Assembly: GCF_900113015.1 (NCBI RefSeq)
Contig: NZ_FONV01000008.1
Coordinates: forward strand, 248,001 to 312,000
Reading direction: 5' to 3'
DNA from: Actinoplanes philippinensis
GTDB taxonomy: Bacteria > Actinomycetota > Actinomycetes > Mycobacteriales > Micromonosporaceae
DNA: 64,000 nt
The notes beneath the pieces were generated by a model. The model was not told the DNA's origin, did not search any database, and was given only the letters and a program-made list of their open reading frames with translations. The first letter of the stretch is position 1, and each line of letters starts with the position of its first letter. The position numbers and the translations under genes were made by a program. This document shows positions 40,388 through 47,734 of the stretch, piece after piece.

Positions 40388-40978
40388 TCAGACCAGGCGG
40401 CGGAGCACGTAGTTCTTGCTCCAGATCTTCTGTTTCGTGACCGTCTTGCCGGTTCGCGGCGCCGACCACATGGTGCCGTGACCGGCGTAGATGCCGGCGT
40501 GCGTGCCGTACGAGCCGGTGCGGATGATGACCAGGTCGCCGGGGCGGCCGGCGGCCTTGCTGACCGCCTTGCCGTACCGCTGCTGCAGGTTCGCCTTGTG
40601 CGGCAGCTTGCGGCCGGTCGTCTTGCGATAGACGTACATGGTGAAGCCGGAGCAGTCGAAGCGGGCCGGGCCGATGGCGCCGTAGAGGTAGCGCTTGCCC
40701 TTGTGCCGGGCCGCCTCGGTCACGACCAGCATCCCGGCCCGCGGCGCCGTGACGGCCCGCGGCGCGGCTGCCCTCGCGGCCTGTAGAACGGCGGCCGGCC
40801 GGGCGGCCGGGGACGCGGCCGCCGGGGCGACGGCAGGTGGAGCCGAGACGGCTCGTGGGGCCGCGGAGACGGCTCGGGGAGTGCCCAGCCCGCCGGTGAC
40901 GAGACCCAGGATCACGGACAGGGCGACGGTGCCGGCTCCGAGGGTACGGACGGGCCGGCTGAAGGTGCGAACGCGCAC
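40388..40978 (-). CDS. secreted NlpC/P60-family cell-wall hydrolase (196 aa)
   Basis: The GTG at 40978 has GGAGGG about eleven bases upstream. An N-terminal signal segment (about 1-40) and an Ala/Pro-rich linker precede a C-terminal NlpC/P60 domain. The nucleophile is Cys109 (FDCSGF) and the base His160 (THAGIYAG). The third position, often His in MIHAP, reads WSAP. NlpC/P60 enzymes cleave peptidoglycan stem peptides. A c-di-AMP riboswitch lies directly upstream, as for many actinobacterial wall hydrolase genes, tying it to turgor and wall control. The gene is convergent with the response regulator gene (33-base gap). Confidence 0.92.
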   Translation of the reverse strand: MRVRTFSRPVRTLGAGTVALSVILGLVTGGLGTPRAVSAAPRAVSAPPAVAPAAASPAARPAAVLQAARAAAPRAVTAPRAGMLVVTEAARHKGKRYLYGAIGPARFDCSGFTMYVYRKTTGRKLPHKANLQQRYGKAVSKAAGRPGDLVIIRTGSYGTHAGIYAGHGTMWSAPRTGKTVTKQKIWSKNYVLRRLV

Positions 40979-40995
40979 GGTGAAGGAATCCCTCC

Positions 40996-41151
40996 GGCAC
41001 GCCTGCGAGGTTAGCTGTCGGGTTCGGGCGCGAAGGATTGCCCGGCCGCGTGCTGCGGCTTCACCCCGAGGTACACCGGCCGGGCCACCGCGAACGGTGT
41101 GCCGGCCGGGGACCGATGTGTGGTTCCCCCGTCCCTGCCCCCGAGTGCCTC
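40996..41151 (-). ncRNA. ydaO/yuaA-type c-di-AMP riboswitch upstream of the NlpC/P60 gene
   Basis: On the minus strand this leader contains the conserved blocks of the family in order: GGGGGAACCAC near 41135, CGGGGTGAAGCCG near 41070, and CCGAACCCGACAGCTAACCT (41028-41009), then CGCAGGCG. A P1 helix can form between GGCAC (41149-41145) and GTGCC (41000-40996). The ribosome site and GTG follow directly. Family knowledge: ydaO RNAs bind c-di-AMP and usually turn off expression of wall hydrolases and ion transporters. The call is from the conserved blocks and the downstream gene. Confidence 0.88.
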
Positions 41152-41164
41152 ATGACTGGTCATG
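41151..41164. promoter_or_regulatory. palindrome at the 5' end of the riboswitch leader
   Basis: CATGAC-TG-GTCATG is a 6-2-6 inverted repeat abutting the riboswitch. It may be a regulator site overlapping the promoter or a small upstream hairpin. No protein could be assigned. Confidence 0.35.
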
Positions 41165-41487
41165 CGGGTACGTGTCGCCGGACCGGGGCAGGGCTCGGCG
41201 TGGTCCGGGTCGACACGACCGGCGAGCAGATGCCCGCCGCCCTTCCTTGATAGCCGAGGCCCCGGACCGGGCCGTCCGCCTGTGCTCATCACGGTCAGTA
41301 GTGAAACCGGCGACCGATGTCCCGTTGCCGCCGAAGCTGCGAGGATCGCCGGCACGCTGCGTTCACCGCAGGGGCCCCGGGAAGGAATCCGGCCGGTGAA
41401 ATGGAACACCGCGCAACCCGTCGAGCCGCGCCGACCGGCCCAGGCCGCGACCAGCCGATCGGCTGCCGGACGGCCGCCGACCGGAAG
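41165..41487. other. intergenic region without a recognised gene
   Basis: About 320 bases between the riboswitch and the CsoR-type gene stop. Open frames here have atypical composition and no family resemblance. It should hold the promoter of the riboswitch transcript, but no convincing -35/-10 pair was seen. Confidence 0.5.
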
Positions 41488-41787
41488 TCAGGACTTGACC
41501 AGTCGGGCGATCGCCTCGGTCGCCTCCTTGATCTTCGCGTCCACGTCGCCCTCCGACGCGGCGTGCACCACGCAGTGCCGCAGGTGGTCCTCGAGCAGGC
41601 CGACGGCCACCGCGTGCAGGGCGCTCTTGGCGGCCGAGATCTGCGTCAGGATGTCGATGCAGTACGTGTCCTCGTCGACCATCCGCTGCAGCCCGCGGAT
41701 CTGTCCCTCGACCCGCTTCAACCGGGCCATCAGCGCCTGTTTCTCCGCCGAATACCCGTGCGGCCCGGCCGGTTTCGCCTCACTCAT
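41488..41787 (-). CDS. CsoR/RcnR-family metal-sensing repressor (99 aa)
   Basis: The ATG at 41787 begins MSEAKPAGPHGY; a TTG nine bases earlier is less likely. The all-helical DUF156 fold is clear (LMARLKRVEGQIRGLQRMV). It carries the Cu(I)-type ligand set Cys43 (TYCIDI), His68 and Cys72 (DHLRHCVVHA), which favours copper or thiol sensing over nickel. CsoR proteins release DNA on metal binding. No copper ATPase or chaperone gene is adjacent, so its targets are probably elsewhere or autoregulatory. Confidence 0.9.
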   Translation of the reverse strand: MSEAKPAGPHGYSAEKQALMARLKRVEGQIRGLQRMVDEDTYCIDILTQISAAKSALHAVAVGLLEDHLRHCVVHAASEGDVDAKIKEATEAIARLVKS

Positions 41788-41840
41788 GCCGTGCAAGATA
41801 CCCCGTACCCGTATCCGCCGGCCGCGTCACGAGCAGCCCT

Positions 41841-41881
41841 CCGGGCGGTGTCCTCACCCACGGGTCGAGGACACCGCCCGG
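41841..41881 (-). terminator. perfect 15-bp hairpin after the FG-GAP gene
   Basis: The arms 41841-41855 and 41867-41881 are perfectly complementary around an 11-base loop. It lies 14 bases past the stop of the leftward gene at 41895 and separates it from the CsoR-type gene. Confidence 0.8.
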
Positions 41882-41894
41882 CCGGGTCGGTGAT

Positions 41895-43460
41895 TCAGCT
41901 GCGCTGGAGGACTTCCCAGCCGCCTGCGCCGTCGCCGCCACGGTTGAGGTAGACGGACGTGGGCTCGCCGCTCGCGGTGTTGATGAGCAGGTAGTCGTCC
42001 TTGCGGTCGCCGTCGAAGTCCTGGAAGCGGACCAGGGTGCGGTCCTTGGTGAGGCCGGACGCGACCTTGCCGCGGTTCTGCCAGCCGCCCGCGCCGTCAC
42101 CACCACGGTTGAAGTAGACGGTCACCCCGCCGTTGTCGTCGAACAGCAGGTAGTCGTCCTTGCCGTCGCCGTCGAAGTCGTGGAAGCGGACCTTGGTGCG
42201 GTCGGTGGAGAGACCGGACGCGACCTTGCCGCGGTTCTGCCAGCCGCCCGCGCCGTCGCCACCGATGTTGACGTACGCGTCGACCTGGCCGGTGTCCTGG
42301 ACGATCAGGTAGTCGGTCTTGCCGTCGCCGTTCAGGTCGGCGAACCGGACCTTGCTACGGTCGGAGGTGACGCCGGACGCGACCTTGCCGCGGTTCTGCC
42401 AGCCACCCGCGCCGTCACCGCCGCGGTTCAGGTAGAGGGTGACCGCGCCGGCGTCGTCGAACAGCAGGTAGTCGGCCTTGGCGTCGCCGTCGAAGTCGGC
42501 GAACCGGACCTTGCTGCGGTCGGTGGTGACGCCCCGCGCCACCTGGCCCAGCGGCAGCCAGCCACGGCTGCCGCCGCCCCGGTTCAGGTAGACGTCGACC
42601 GCGCCACTGGCCTGGATGAACAGGTAGTCGTCCTTGCCGTCACCGTCGAAGTCGGCCCAGCGGCCGCTGCCGGTGTGCACGTCGCCGCTGTTCGCCGGCA
42701 GGACCGTCACCGGCGTCGTCACCGAGGTCACCCAGGCCGCGATGTCGTCGACCCGTGCGCCGACCGCCCCGGCGGGCGCGTCGCTCGCCGCGCCGACACA
42801 ACCCTGCTGCCCGCCCGTGCTGGTCACGGCGACGAGCTGCGCGCTCCCGCCGGCCTCGCGGAAGATCGGGCCGCCCGCGTCGCCCTTGCACACCGTGGTG
42901 TCCGGCTGGTTGTCCAGCTGGAGCGAGGCGGTCGCCGGCGCCGATGCGACGGTGAAGTCACCGGCGTGCTGCACGCGGGGCACCCATTCGGTACGGGTAC
43001 GCCCGTACCCCGCCAGGCGCAGCGCCTCCCCGGCGGCCGGCGCGGTGGCGCCGAGCCCGATGGTGGCGCCGGTGGTCGACGGGCGGACCAGCTGGACCAG
43101 GGCCACGTCACGGTCGGGATGCGACACGACCCGGGTGGCCGCCAGCACCTGGCCGCCGGTGGTGGACAGGTCGGGGCGGCCCACGGTGACCGAGGTCGCC
43201 TGCGGCGGCGCGCCGTCGGCGATCGGCACGCCGTTCTGCGCGAAGCAGGCGGCGGAGGTGACCACCCACTCCGCGCGCACGAGGGCGCCGGTGCAGGCGC
43301 GGGCGTCCGCCGCGCCCGGCGTGCCGACCTCGATCTTGGTGACGAATCCGTAGGCGCTTGCCGTCGTCGCGGTCGCCGCCAGGGCGGGCACCGCGGCCCA
43401 CGGCGTGACCGCCACCGCGGCGCCCACGGTGAGCACCGACAGGGCACGTTTCTTGAGCAA
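41895..43460 (-). CDS. secreted trypsin-fold pseudoprotease with FG-GAP/VCBS repeats (521 aa)
   Basis: The TTG at 43460 has GGAGGA five bases upstream and gives a compact signal peptide (MLKKRALSVLTVGAAVAVTP...). An ATG at 43489 is in frame but lacks a site. Residues about 35-245 are a chymotrypsin-like domain with disulphide Cys and Asp118 (DVAL). The His is replaced by Ala71 (TSAAC for TAAHC) and the Ser by Ala195 (CKGDAGGP). From about 265 on, five FG-GAP-type repeats of about 53 residues (RFADFDGDGKDDYL, YLNRGGDGAGGW) form a calcium-binding propeller. It is probably an exported binding protein rather than an enzyme. Confidence 0.88.
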   Translation of the reverse strand: MLKKRALSVLTVGAAVAVTPWAAVPALAATATTASAYGFVTKIEVGTPGAADARACTGALVRAEWVVTSAACFAQNGVPIADGAPPQATSVTVGRPDLSTTGGQVLAATRVVSHPDRDVALVQLVRPSTTGATIGLGATAPAAGEALRLAGYGRTRTEWVPRVQHAGDFTVASAPATASLQLDNQPDTTVCKGDAGGPIFREAGGSAQLVAVTSTGGQQGCVGAASDAPAGAVGARVDDIAAWVTSVTTPVTVLPANSGDVHTGSGRWADFDGDGKDDYLFIQASGAVDVYLNRGGGSRGWLPLGQVARGVTTDRSKVRFADFDGDAKADYLLFDDAGAVTLYLNRGGDGAGGWQNRGKVASGVTSDRSKVRFADLNGDGKTDYLIVQDTGQVDAYVNIGGDGAGGWQNRGKVASGLSTDRTKVRFHDFDGDGKDDYLLFDDNGGVTVYFNRGGDGAGGWQNRGKVASGLTKDRTLVRFQDFDGDRKDDYLLINTASGEPTSVYLNRGGDGAGGWEVLQRS

Positions 43461-43659
43461 AGCTGTCCTCCAGGCAGAAGTCGACATGAGCCGTCGAGCG
43501 CCCGGGCCGGAGAAGAGCGGCACCCTATCCGAACCGTGAACTCCGAGCCGGGCGCACAGGCACAAAAGGCACACCGAGGGAGGGCACGTGGAAAGGCAGA
43601 CAAAAACTTGCACGCAAATCGGTCGCGTCGATCCCCCCGTGGACCGAGTAGCGCCCCAA

Positions 43660-43688
43660 AACATAGATGAGCACCGAGCTGAAGTAAA
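43660..43688 (-). promoter_or_regulatory. candidate promoter for the FG-GAP pseudoprotease gene
   Basis: On the minus strand TTTACT (43688-43683) and TATGTT (43665-43660) are separated by 17 bases. This would give an untranslated leader of roughly 195 bases before the TTG at 43460. Confidence 0.35.
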
Positions 43689-43876
43689 CCGGCCCCCCTG
43701 TGACATCAGCAACCGGGCGTGGCTGAGCGGAACGGGCCGTCGTGATGCCTCCGTCGCGCCCGGAGAGCAGCCCTGCCGCCGCGTCGCTGATCTCCTCGGG
43801 GGTTCCGCGGCGTCCGGCGGGTCGTGCCGGGCGCCGGCCGCGAGTGGTGCGGCCGTCCGGCTTCCGGGCCTGCCGG

Positions 43877-44020
43877 GAGCCGGACGGTGGTGGCCTGCCC
43901 GGGAGCCGGACCTGCTGGAAGCCGGATGGTGGGGCCCGTCGGGAGCCGGACGGTGGTGGCCTGCCCGGGGGCCGGACCTGCTGGAAGCCGGATGGTGGGC
44001 CCGTCGGGAGCCGGACGGTG
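43877..44020. repeat. 65/66-bp imperfect tandem repeats in an intergenic region
   Basis: Anchor GAGCCGGACGGTG recurs at 43877, 43943 and about 44008. Two full copies are nearly identical and a third is cut off near the stop of the oxidoreductase gene. Within each copy GAGCCGGA-like half-units recur, so it may have grown from a shorter unit. Confidence 0.8.
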
Positions 44021-44028
44021 GGGGCGGA

Positions 44029-44943
44029 TCAGGCGACGATCACCGTCTTGCCGGGCAGCGTGCCCGCGGCGGCCTGGGCGTGCACGGACGGCAGGTCGGC
44101 GAGCGGGACCCGCTGGACGACCTCGACCCGCAGCTCGCCCGAGTCGACGAGCCCGGCCAGGTGCGCCAGCTGGGCGGCGTCGCTGCGGACGAACAGGTCG
44201 ATGCCGCGGACACCGCGCTGCTCGTCGCTCGGGGCGGGCATCCACACCGTGGTGTTGACCAGGACGCCGCCGGGGCGGATCACGCCGAGCAGGGCGGCCA
44301 GCCGGTCCGGGTCGATCGGGGCGAGGTTGACCACCACGTCGACCGGGTCGACGGTGGTGTGGTCGATGACCTCGTCGGCGCCGGCCAGTTTCGCGCGGTC
44401 GGCCGTGCGGGCGCTGGTCGTGGCGATCACGTGCGCCCCGGCGATCTTGGCGAGCTGCACGGCGTAGCCGCCGACCGCCCCACCGGCGCCGTTGATCAGG
44501 ACCCGCTGGCCGGCGGTGAGTTTCGCGTGGTCGAACAGCGCCTGCCAGGCGGTGAGGCCGACGGTCGGCAGCGCGGCGGCGTCGGCCAGGTCGATGGTGG
44601 TGGGCGCGGGCGCCAGGATCTCGGCCGGAGCCGTCACGAACTCGGCGGCGGCGCCGTCACCGGTCATCGGCAGGAAGCCGACGACCCGGTCGCCGACCGC
44701 GAGGCCGGTCACGCCGTCGCCGAGCGCCGCCACGGTGCCGGACACGTCGATGCCGGGCGTGTGCGGCAGCGCCACCGGGATCGGGCCCTGCATGAAACCG
44801 GCGCGGATGTTGCCGTCGACGCCGTTGAACGACGTGGCCGCAACCCGGATCAGCGCCTGGCCGGCGGCGGGAACGGGCTGGTCGACGTCCTCGTAACGCA
44901 GGACGGTCGGGTCGCCGTACGCATGGAATCGCATTGCCTTCAT
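44029..44943 (-). CDS. zinc-independent MDR-family NADP-dependent oxidoreductase (quinone reductase-like, 304 aa)
   Basis: The ATG at 44943 begins MKAMRFHAYGDPTVL, with GAGGGC upstream. The N-terminal GroES-like fold (FNGVDGNIRAG) and the nucleotide-binding motif GAGGAVGGYAVQLAKIAGA identify the quinone oxidoreductase branch of the medium-chain dehydrogenases. No zinc-ligand cysteines are present. Such enzymes reduce quinones or enones with NADPH and are often under MarR or TetR control. Two palindromes upstream (44973-44990, 45008-45023) match the one in front of the MarR gene at 46473, so this gene is probably a target of that repressor. Confidence 0.92.
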   Translation of the reverse strand: MKAMRFHAYGDPTVLRYEDVDQPVPAAGQALIRVAATSFNGVDGNIRAGFMQGPIPVALPHTPGIDVSGTVAALGDGVTGLAVGDRVVGFLPMTGDGAAAEFVTAPAEILAPAPTTIDLADAAALPTVGLTAWQALFDHAKLTAGQRVLINGAGGAVGGYAVQLAKIAGAHVIATTSARTADRAKLAGADEVIDHTTVDPVDVVVNLAPIDPDRLAALLGVIRPGGVLVNTTVWMPAPSDEQRGVRGIDLFVRSDAAQLAHLAGLVDSGELRVEVVQRVPLADLPSVHAQAAAGTLPGKTVIVA

Positions 44944-44972
44944 GGGTTTGCCCTCGCCTCTTCGACCGTTGG

Positions 44973-44990
44973 TGCTTCGGATTCGAAGCA
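44973..44990. promoter_or_regulatory. operator box 1 upstream of the oxidoreductase gene
   Basis: TGCTTCGGATTCGAAGCA is palindromic except at one central position. It lies 30 bases upstream of the ATG. It matches the perfect box at 45008 and the box before the MarR gene, and is the probable MarR binding site. Confidence 0.7.
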
Positions 44991-45007
44991 CTCCTGAACC
45001 ATAGCTC

Positions 45008-45023
45008 GCTTCGAATTCGAAGC
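45008..45023. promoter_or_regulatory. operator box 2 upstream of the oxidoreductase gene
   Basis: GCTTCGAATTCGAAGC is a perfect 16-base palindrome. Its centre is 34 bases (about three helical turns) from that of box 1, which would allow two dimers to bind the same face of the DNA. Confidence 0.75.
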
Positions 45024-45111
45024 AAGTGGGTGATGGTGTGAGCCGGCCGACACCCGGGCGCCGCCGACCGGTCAAGCGTCGCGCGACCCGGGGACCGGGG
45101 GCAGGCCGCAG

Positions 45112-45945
45112 TTATCCGCGGACGATTCGTCCCTGGATGAGCCGCTGCAGCTTCGCCTCGCTCGGCGAACCCGGCGCGGCCGTGAAGACCAGCAGCTCCT
45201 GGTCCTCGTCCGGATCCACCAGCCGCCGGGCGTACAGCTCCAGCTCGCCTTCCTCCGGATGCCGGTAGCGCTTGAGATCGTTGTGGTGGGTGACGTCCAC
45301 CTCGTGCCGCCGCCAGACCTCGGCGAACGCGGGGCTGACGGCCAGCAGCGCCTCGACGATCTCCCCGGCCGTGCCCGCCGGATCCGCTGTGTACGCCGCC
45401 CGCAGCTCCGCGGTGAACACCCGGGCCCGGGTCGCGTGATCCTCCGGCGGATACAGCGCACGCTGCGCCGGATCGGTGAACCAGCGATAGGCCAGGTAAC
45501 GGGACATGCCGGTGAACCGGGTGTAGTCGCCGAGCAGCGCCACCGCCGGCCCGGTCTGCAGCAGCGCCTCCCCGAAGCGGGAGAGCACGATCGCCGGGAC
45601 GTCCGCGAGACGCTCGATGATCAGGGACATGGCCGGACTGGCCCGCACGTCACGCCGCACCCGGCGCGGCGCCGAATGCCCGCTGAGCGCGAACAGGTGC
45701 TCCCGCTCACCCGGGCTCAGCTGCAGCGCCGTGGCCAGCGCGGCGATGATCGGCTCCGACGGCGCCGGGCCGCGCTGCTGCTCGATCCGGCTGTAGTAGT
45801 CGGCCGACATGCCGGCCAGCGCCGCGACCTCCTCCCGGCGCAGCCCGCCCGTCCGGCGGCGCGAGCCCCGGGGCAGCCCGGCGTCCTCCGGCTGCAACGC
45901 CTCCCGGCGGGCCCGGAGAAAGTCCGCGAGCAGAGCCCGGTCCAT
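45112..45945 (-). CDS. XRE-family regulator with MmyB-like ligand-binding domain (277 aa)
   Basis: The ATG at 45945 begins MDRALLADFLRARREAL, four bases after the MarR stop. An N-terminal HTH (GLRREEVAALAGMSADYYSR) is followed by a C-terminal domain of the MmyB type (YLAYRWFTDPAQRALYPPED, VFTAELRAAY), thought to bind fatty-acid-like ligands. It is cotranscribed with the MarR gene. Its own targets are not shown; the downstream oxidoreductase is the obvious candidate together with the shared operators. Confidence 0.9.
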   Translation of the reverse strand: MDRALLADFLRARREALQPEDAGLPRGSRRRTGGLRREEVAALAGMSADYYSRIEQQRGPAPSEPIIAALATALQLSPGEREHLFALSGHSAPRRVRRDVRASPAMSLIIERLADVPAIVLSRFGEALLQTGPAVALLGDYTRFTGMSRYLAYRWFTDPAQRALYPPEDHATRARVFTAELRAAYTADPAGTAGEIVEALLAVSPAFAEVWRRHEVDVTHHNDLKRYRHPEEGELELYARRLVDPDEDQELLVFTAAPGSPSEAKLQRLIQGRIVRG

Positions 45946-45949
45946 CCGG

Positions 45950-46456
45950 TCAGCCGGTCCGCTTGCGGCCGGCCCGCGGCTTCGCCGACCTCGGGGGTAC
46001 GGCCCGCATGTGATCACGCACCCGGCCCAGGATCGACCCGAGCCCGGCGAGGTCGGCCTCGGTCATCGAGGCGAACAGCAGCTCCCGGACCCGCTCGACG
46101 TGCCCCGGCAGCACCCGGGCGACCAGCTCCCGCCCGGCGCCGGTGACCGTCACCATCACGCTGCGCTCGTCGTCCGCCGACGGCGCACGGGTGATCAGGC
46201 CCCGCTTGTCCAGCAGCCCCGCCTGATAGGTGAGGCCGCTGCGGCTGTACACCACACCGTCGGCAAGATCGGTCATCCGCAGCCGCCCGTCCGGGGCGTC
46301 GACCAGCCGGGCCAGGATCTGGAACTGCACGTAACTCAGATCGCCGTCGGCGCGCAGATGCTCGTCCACCGCGTACTGCAGAAGGCTGCCGACCTCGATC
46401 AGCGCGAAGTACGCCCCGAGCTGTTCCGAGTTCAGGCCGGCCGCGGGTTCGCTCAT
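45950..46456 (-). CDS. MarR-family transcriptional regulator (168 aa)
   Basis: This is a winged-helix MarR protein. The dimerisation helices at both ends flank a wHTH with LRMTDLADGVVYSRSGLTYQ (recognition helix) and the wing SADDERSVMVTVT with the conserved Asp-Glu-Arg. The C-terminus is basic. A palindrome CTTCGAATTCGAAG lies 17 bases before the start codon, and the same motif occurs twice before the oxidoreductase gene. Autorepression plus control of the oxidoreductase is the likely circuit. MarR proteins typically respond to phenolics, quinones or oxidants. Confidence 0.93.
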   Translation of the reverse strand: MSEPAAGLNSEQLGAYFALIEVGSLLQYAVDEHLRADGDLSYVQFQILARLVDAPDGRLRMTDLADGVVYSRSGLTYQAGLLDKRGLITRAPSADDERSVMVTVTGAGRELVARVLPGHVERVRELLFASMTEADLAGLGSILGRVRDHMRAVPPRSAKPRAGRKRTG

Positions 46457-46472
46457 CGCACGATCCTACGTG

Positions 46473-46486
46473 CTTCGAATTCGAAG
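46473..46486. promoter_or_regulatory. operator box in front of the MarR gene
   Basis: CTTCGAATTCGAAG is a perfect 14-base palindrome, identical to the core of the box at 45008-45023. It is placed to block transcription of the MarR-XRE operon and could also affect the divergent gene at 46591. Confidence 0.75.
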
Positions 46487-46590
46487 AGCGTGGACCGTCG
46501 GTCCCGGCCGACGGGTCTGATAGTCCTGCCCGTGCCGTACCCCGCGGTCCTAGCGTCGAGGTATCGGCCGGCCCCACCCGAGGAGGAGAC

Positions 46591-47067
46591 GTGCGGACCA
46601 CCGTCGAGACACTCGCGGAACAGCCCTTCCTGGCCGGTCTCACCGACCATCAACTGAGCCTGCTGGCACCGCTGACCAGCCGGTCGATGTTCCACGCCGG
46701 GAACCGGATCTTCCGCGAGGGCGCCCCCGCCGAGGAGTTCTGGCTGATCACCGAGGGCCGCGTCTTTCTCGACTGCGAGGTGCCCGGGTACGACAGCTTC
46801 GTCCTGGAGACCCTGCGTGCCCCGGCGGTCCTCGGCTGTTCGTGGCTGTTCCCGCCGTACCGCTGGCAGTTCGGCGCCGTCTCGATCCACACCACGGAGG
46901 TGCTCGCGTTCAACGGCCCGCAGACACGCGCCCTGCTGCAGAGCGACCCCGGCCTGGGCCACGAGCTCACCACCCGCTTCCTGCGCGTGATGGGCGATCG
47001 CCTGCACGCGGCCCGCCGCCGCCTGGCCGACTGCCGGCGCGAGACCGGCCACCGCGCCGACCTCTGA
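46591..47067 (+). CDS. cyclic-nucleotide-binding-domain protein without HTH (158 aa)
   Basis: The GTG at 46591 has AGGAGG seven bases or fewer upstream. The product is a single cNMP-type beta-roll (FLAGLTDHQLSLLAPL, FHAGNRIFREGAPAEEFWLI, EGRVF) plus the C-helix. The DNA-binding half of Crp proteins is absent. The phosphate-binding cassette is poorly conserved (LGCSWLFPPYRWQFGAV), so cAMP binding is uncertain. It is divergent from the MarR operon across 134 bases and could be a small stand-alone sensor. Confidence 0.85.
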   Translation: MRTTVETLAEQPFLAGLTDHQLSLLAPLTSRSMFHAGNRIFREGAPAEEFWLITEGRVFLDCEVPGYDSFVLETLRAPAVLGCSWLFPPYRWQFGAVSIHTTEVLAFNGPQTRALLQSDPGLGHELTTRFLRVMGDRLHAARRRLADCRRETGHRADL

Positions 47068-47134
47068 CGCCGCAGTCCTGATCGGAGCCGCGGTATGTTG
47101 AGTTCCGGTGGCCGATCGTATGCCAGGGGTGTTC

Positions 47135-47701
47135 ATGACTGCCGAGATGGTCACGCCGGCCTGGATGCATGAGCAGATCACCGCCGAGCAGTACGCGACC
47201 TGGACCGAGGAGCAGCGCGCCGACGTCGAGATCATGGACGGCATGGTCTGCGCCGGGCCGAGCGCGTCCAAGCGGCACAATCGCCTCGCCCGGTTGCTGG
47301 CGAACGCTCTGGACGACGCCGCGGGACCCGATTGGAACGCGGACACGGACTTCGATGTTCGCCTCCAGGACGTGCCGCTGAACAATCGCCGTCCGGACGT
47401 GACCGTGTATCGGGCGGACACCATCGACATCTCGCCGACCCGGCCGGAGCACGTGCTCCTGGTGGTCGAGGTGGTCTCGCCCGGTTCGGAGACCACCGAC
47501 CGCATCGTCAAGACCGATCAGTACGCGCGAGCCGGGATCCCGTTCTACTGGCGCGTCGAGCAGGCGGTGACCGGCGCGCCCCTCGTCTACACGTACGTTC
47601 TCGATCCGGCGACCGGCCGCTACCGCGACAGCGAGGTCTTCACCGGCGTGGTCGTGGTGACCGCGCCGTTCGCCGTCGAGGTCGATCTCGGGCACATCTG
47701 A
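47135..47701 (+). CDS. Uma2-family (DUF820) restriction-endonuclease-like protein
   Basis: The ATG at 47135 has AGGGGTG about five bases upstream; GTG 47108 or ATG 47120 would lengthen it slightly. The PD-(D/E)xK fold of the Uma2 family is recognisable: RRPDVTVYR, LLVVEVVSPGSETTDRIVK and the Tyr-rich segment YARAGIPFYWRVE. Uma2 proteins are abundant in actinomycetes and cyanobacteria and their biological role is unsettled. The gene stands alone, convergent with the dehydrogenase gene. Confidence 0.88.
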   Translation: MTAEMVTPAWMHEQITAEQYATWTEEQRADVEIMDGMVCAGPSASKRHNRLARLLANALDDAAGPDWNADTDFDVRLQDVPLNNRRPDVTVYRADTIDISPTRPEHVLLVVEVVSPGSETTDRIVKTDQYARAGIPFYWRVEQAVTGAPLVYTYVLDPATGRYRDSEVFTGVVVVTAPFAVEVDLGHI

Positions 47702-47734
47702 CCCGGCGGCCGGTCCGCGTCTTCCGGAGTGTCG

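Larger units (their letters stand above)
43461..44028. other. intergenic region with A-rich leader and tandem repeats
   Basis: 568 bases without a supported gene. The half next to the FG-GAP gene is comparatively A/T-rich and holds a promoter candidate. The other half holds 66-base tandem repeats. Open frames across it are low complexity (for example APGQATTVRLP repeats) and have no ribosome site. Confidence 0.55.

Noticed and set aside
41011..41409. 132-codon minus-strand frame upstream of the NlpC/P60 gene
   Set aside because: It runs through the c-di-AMP riboswitch, has no ribosome site and no family resemblance.
43706..44245. Minus-strand frame with APGQATTVRLP-type repeats
   Set aside because: It overlaps the conserved end of the oxidoreductase gene in another frame, lacks a ribosome site and is generated by the 66-bp DNA repeats.
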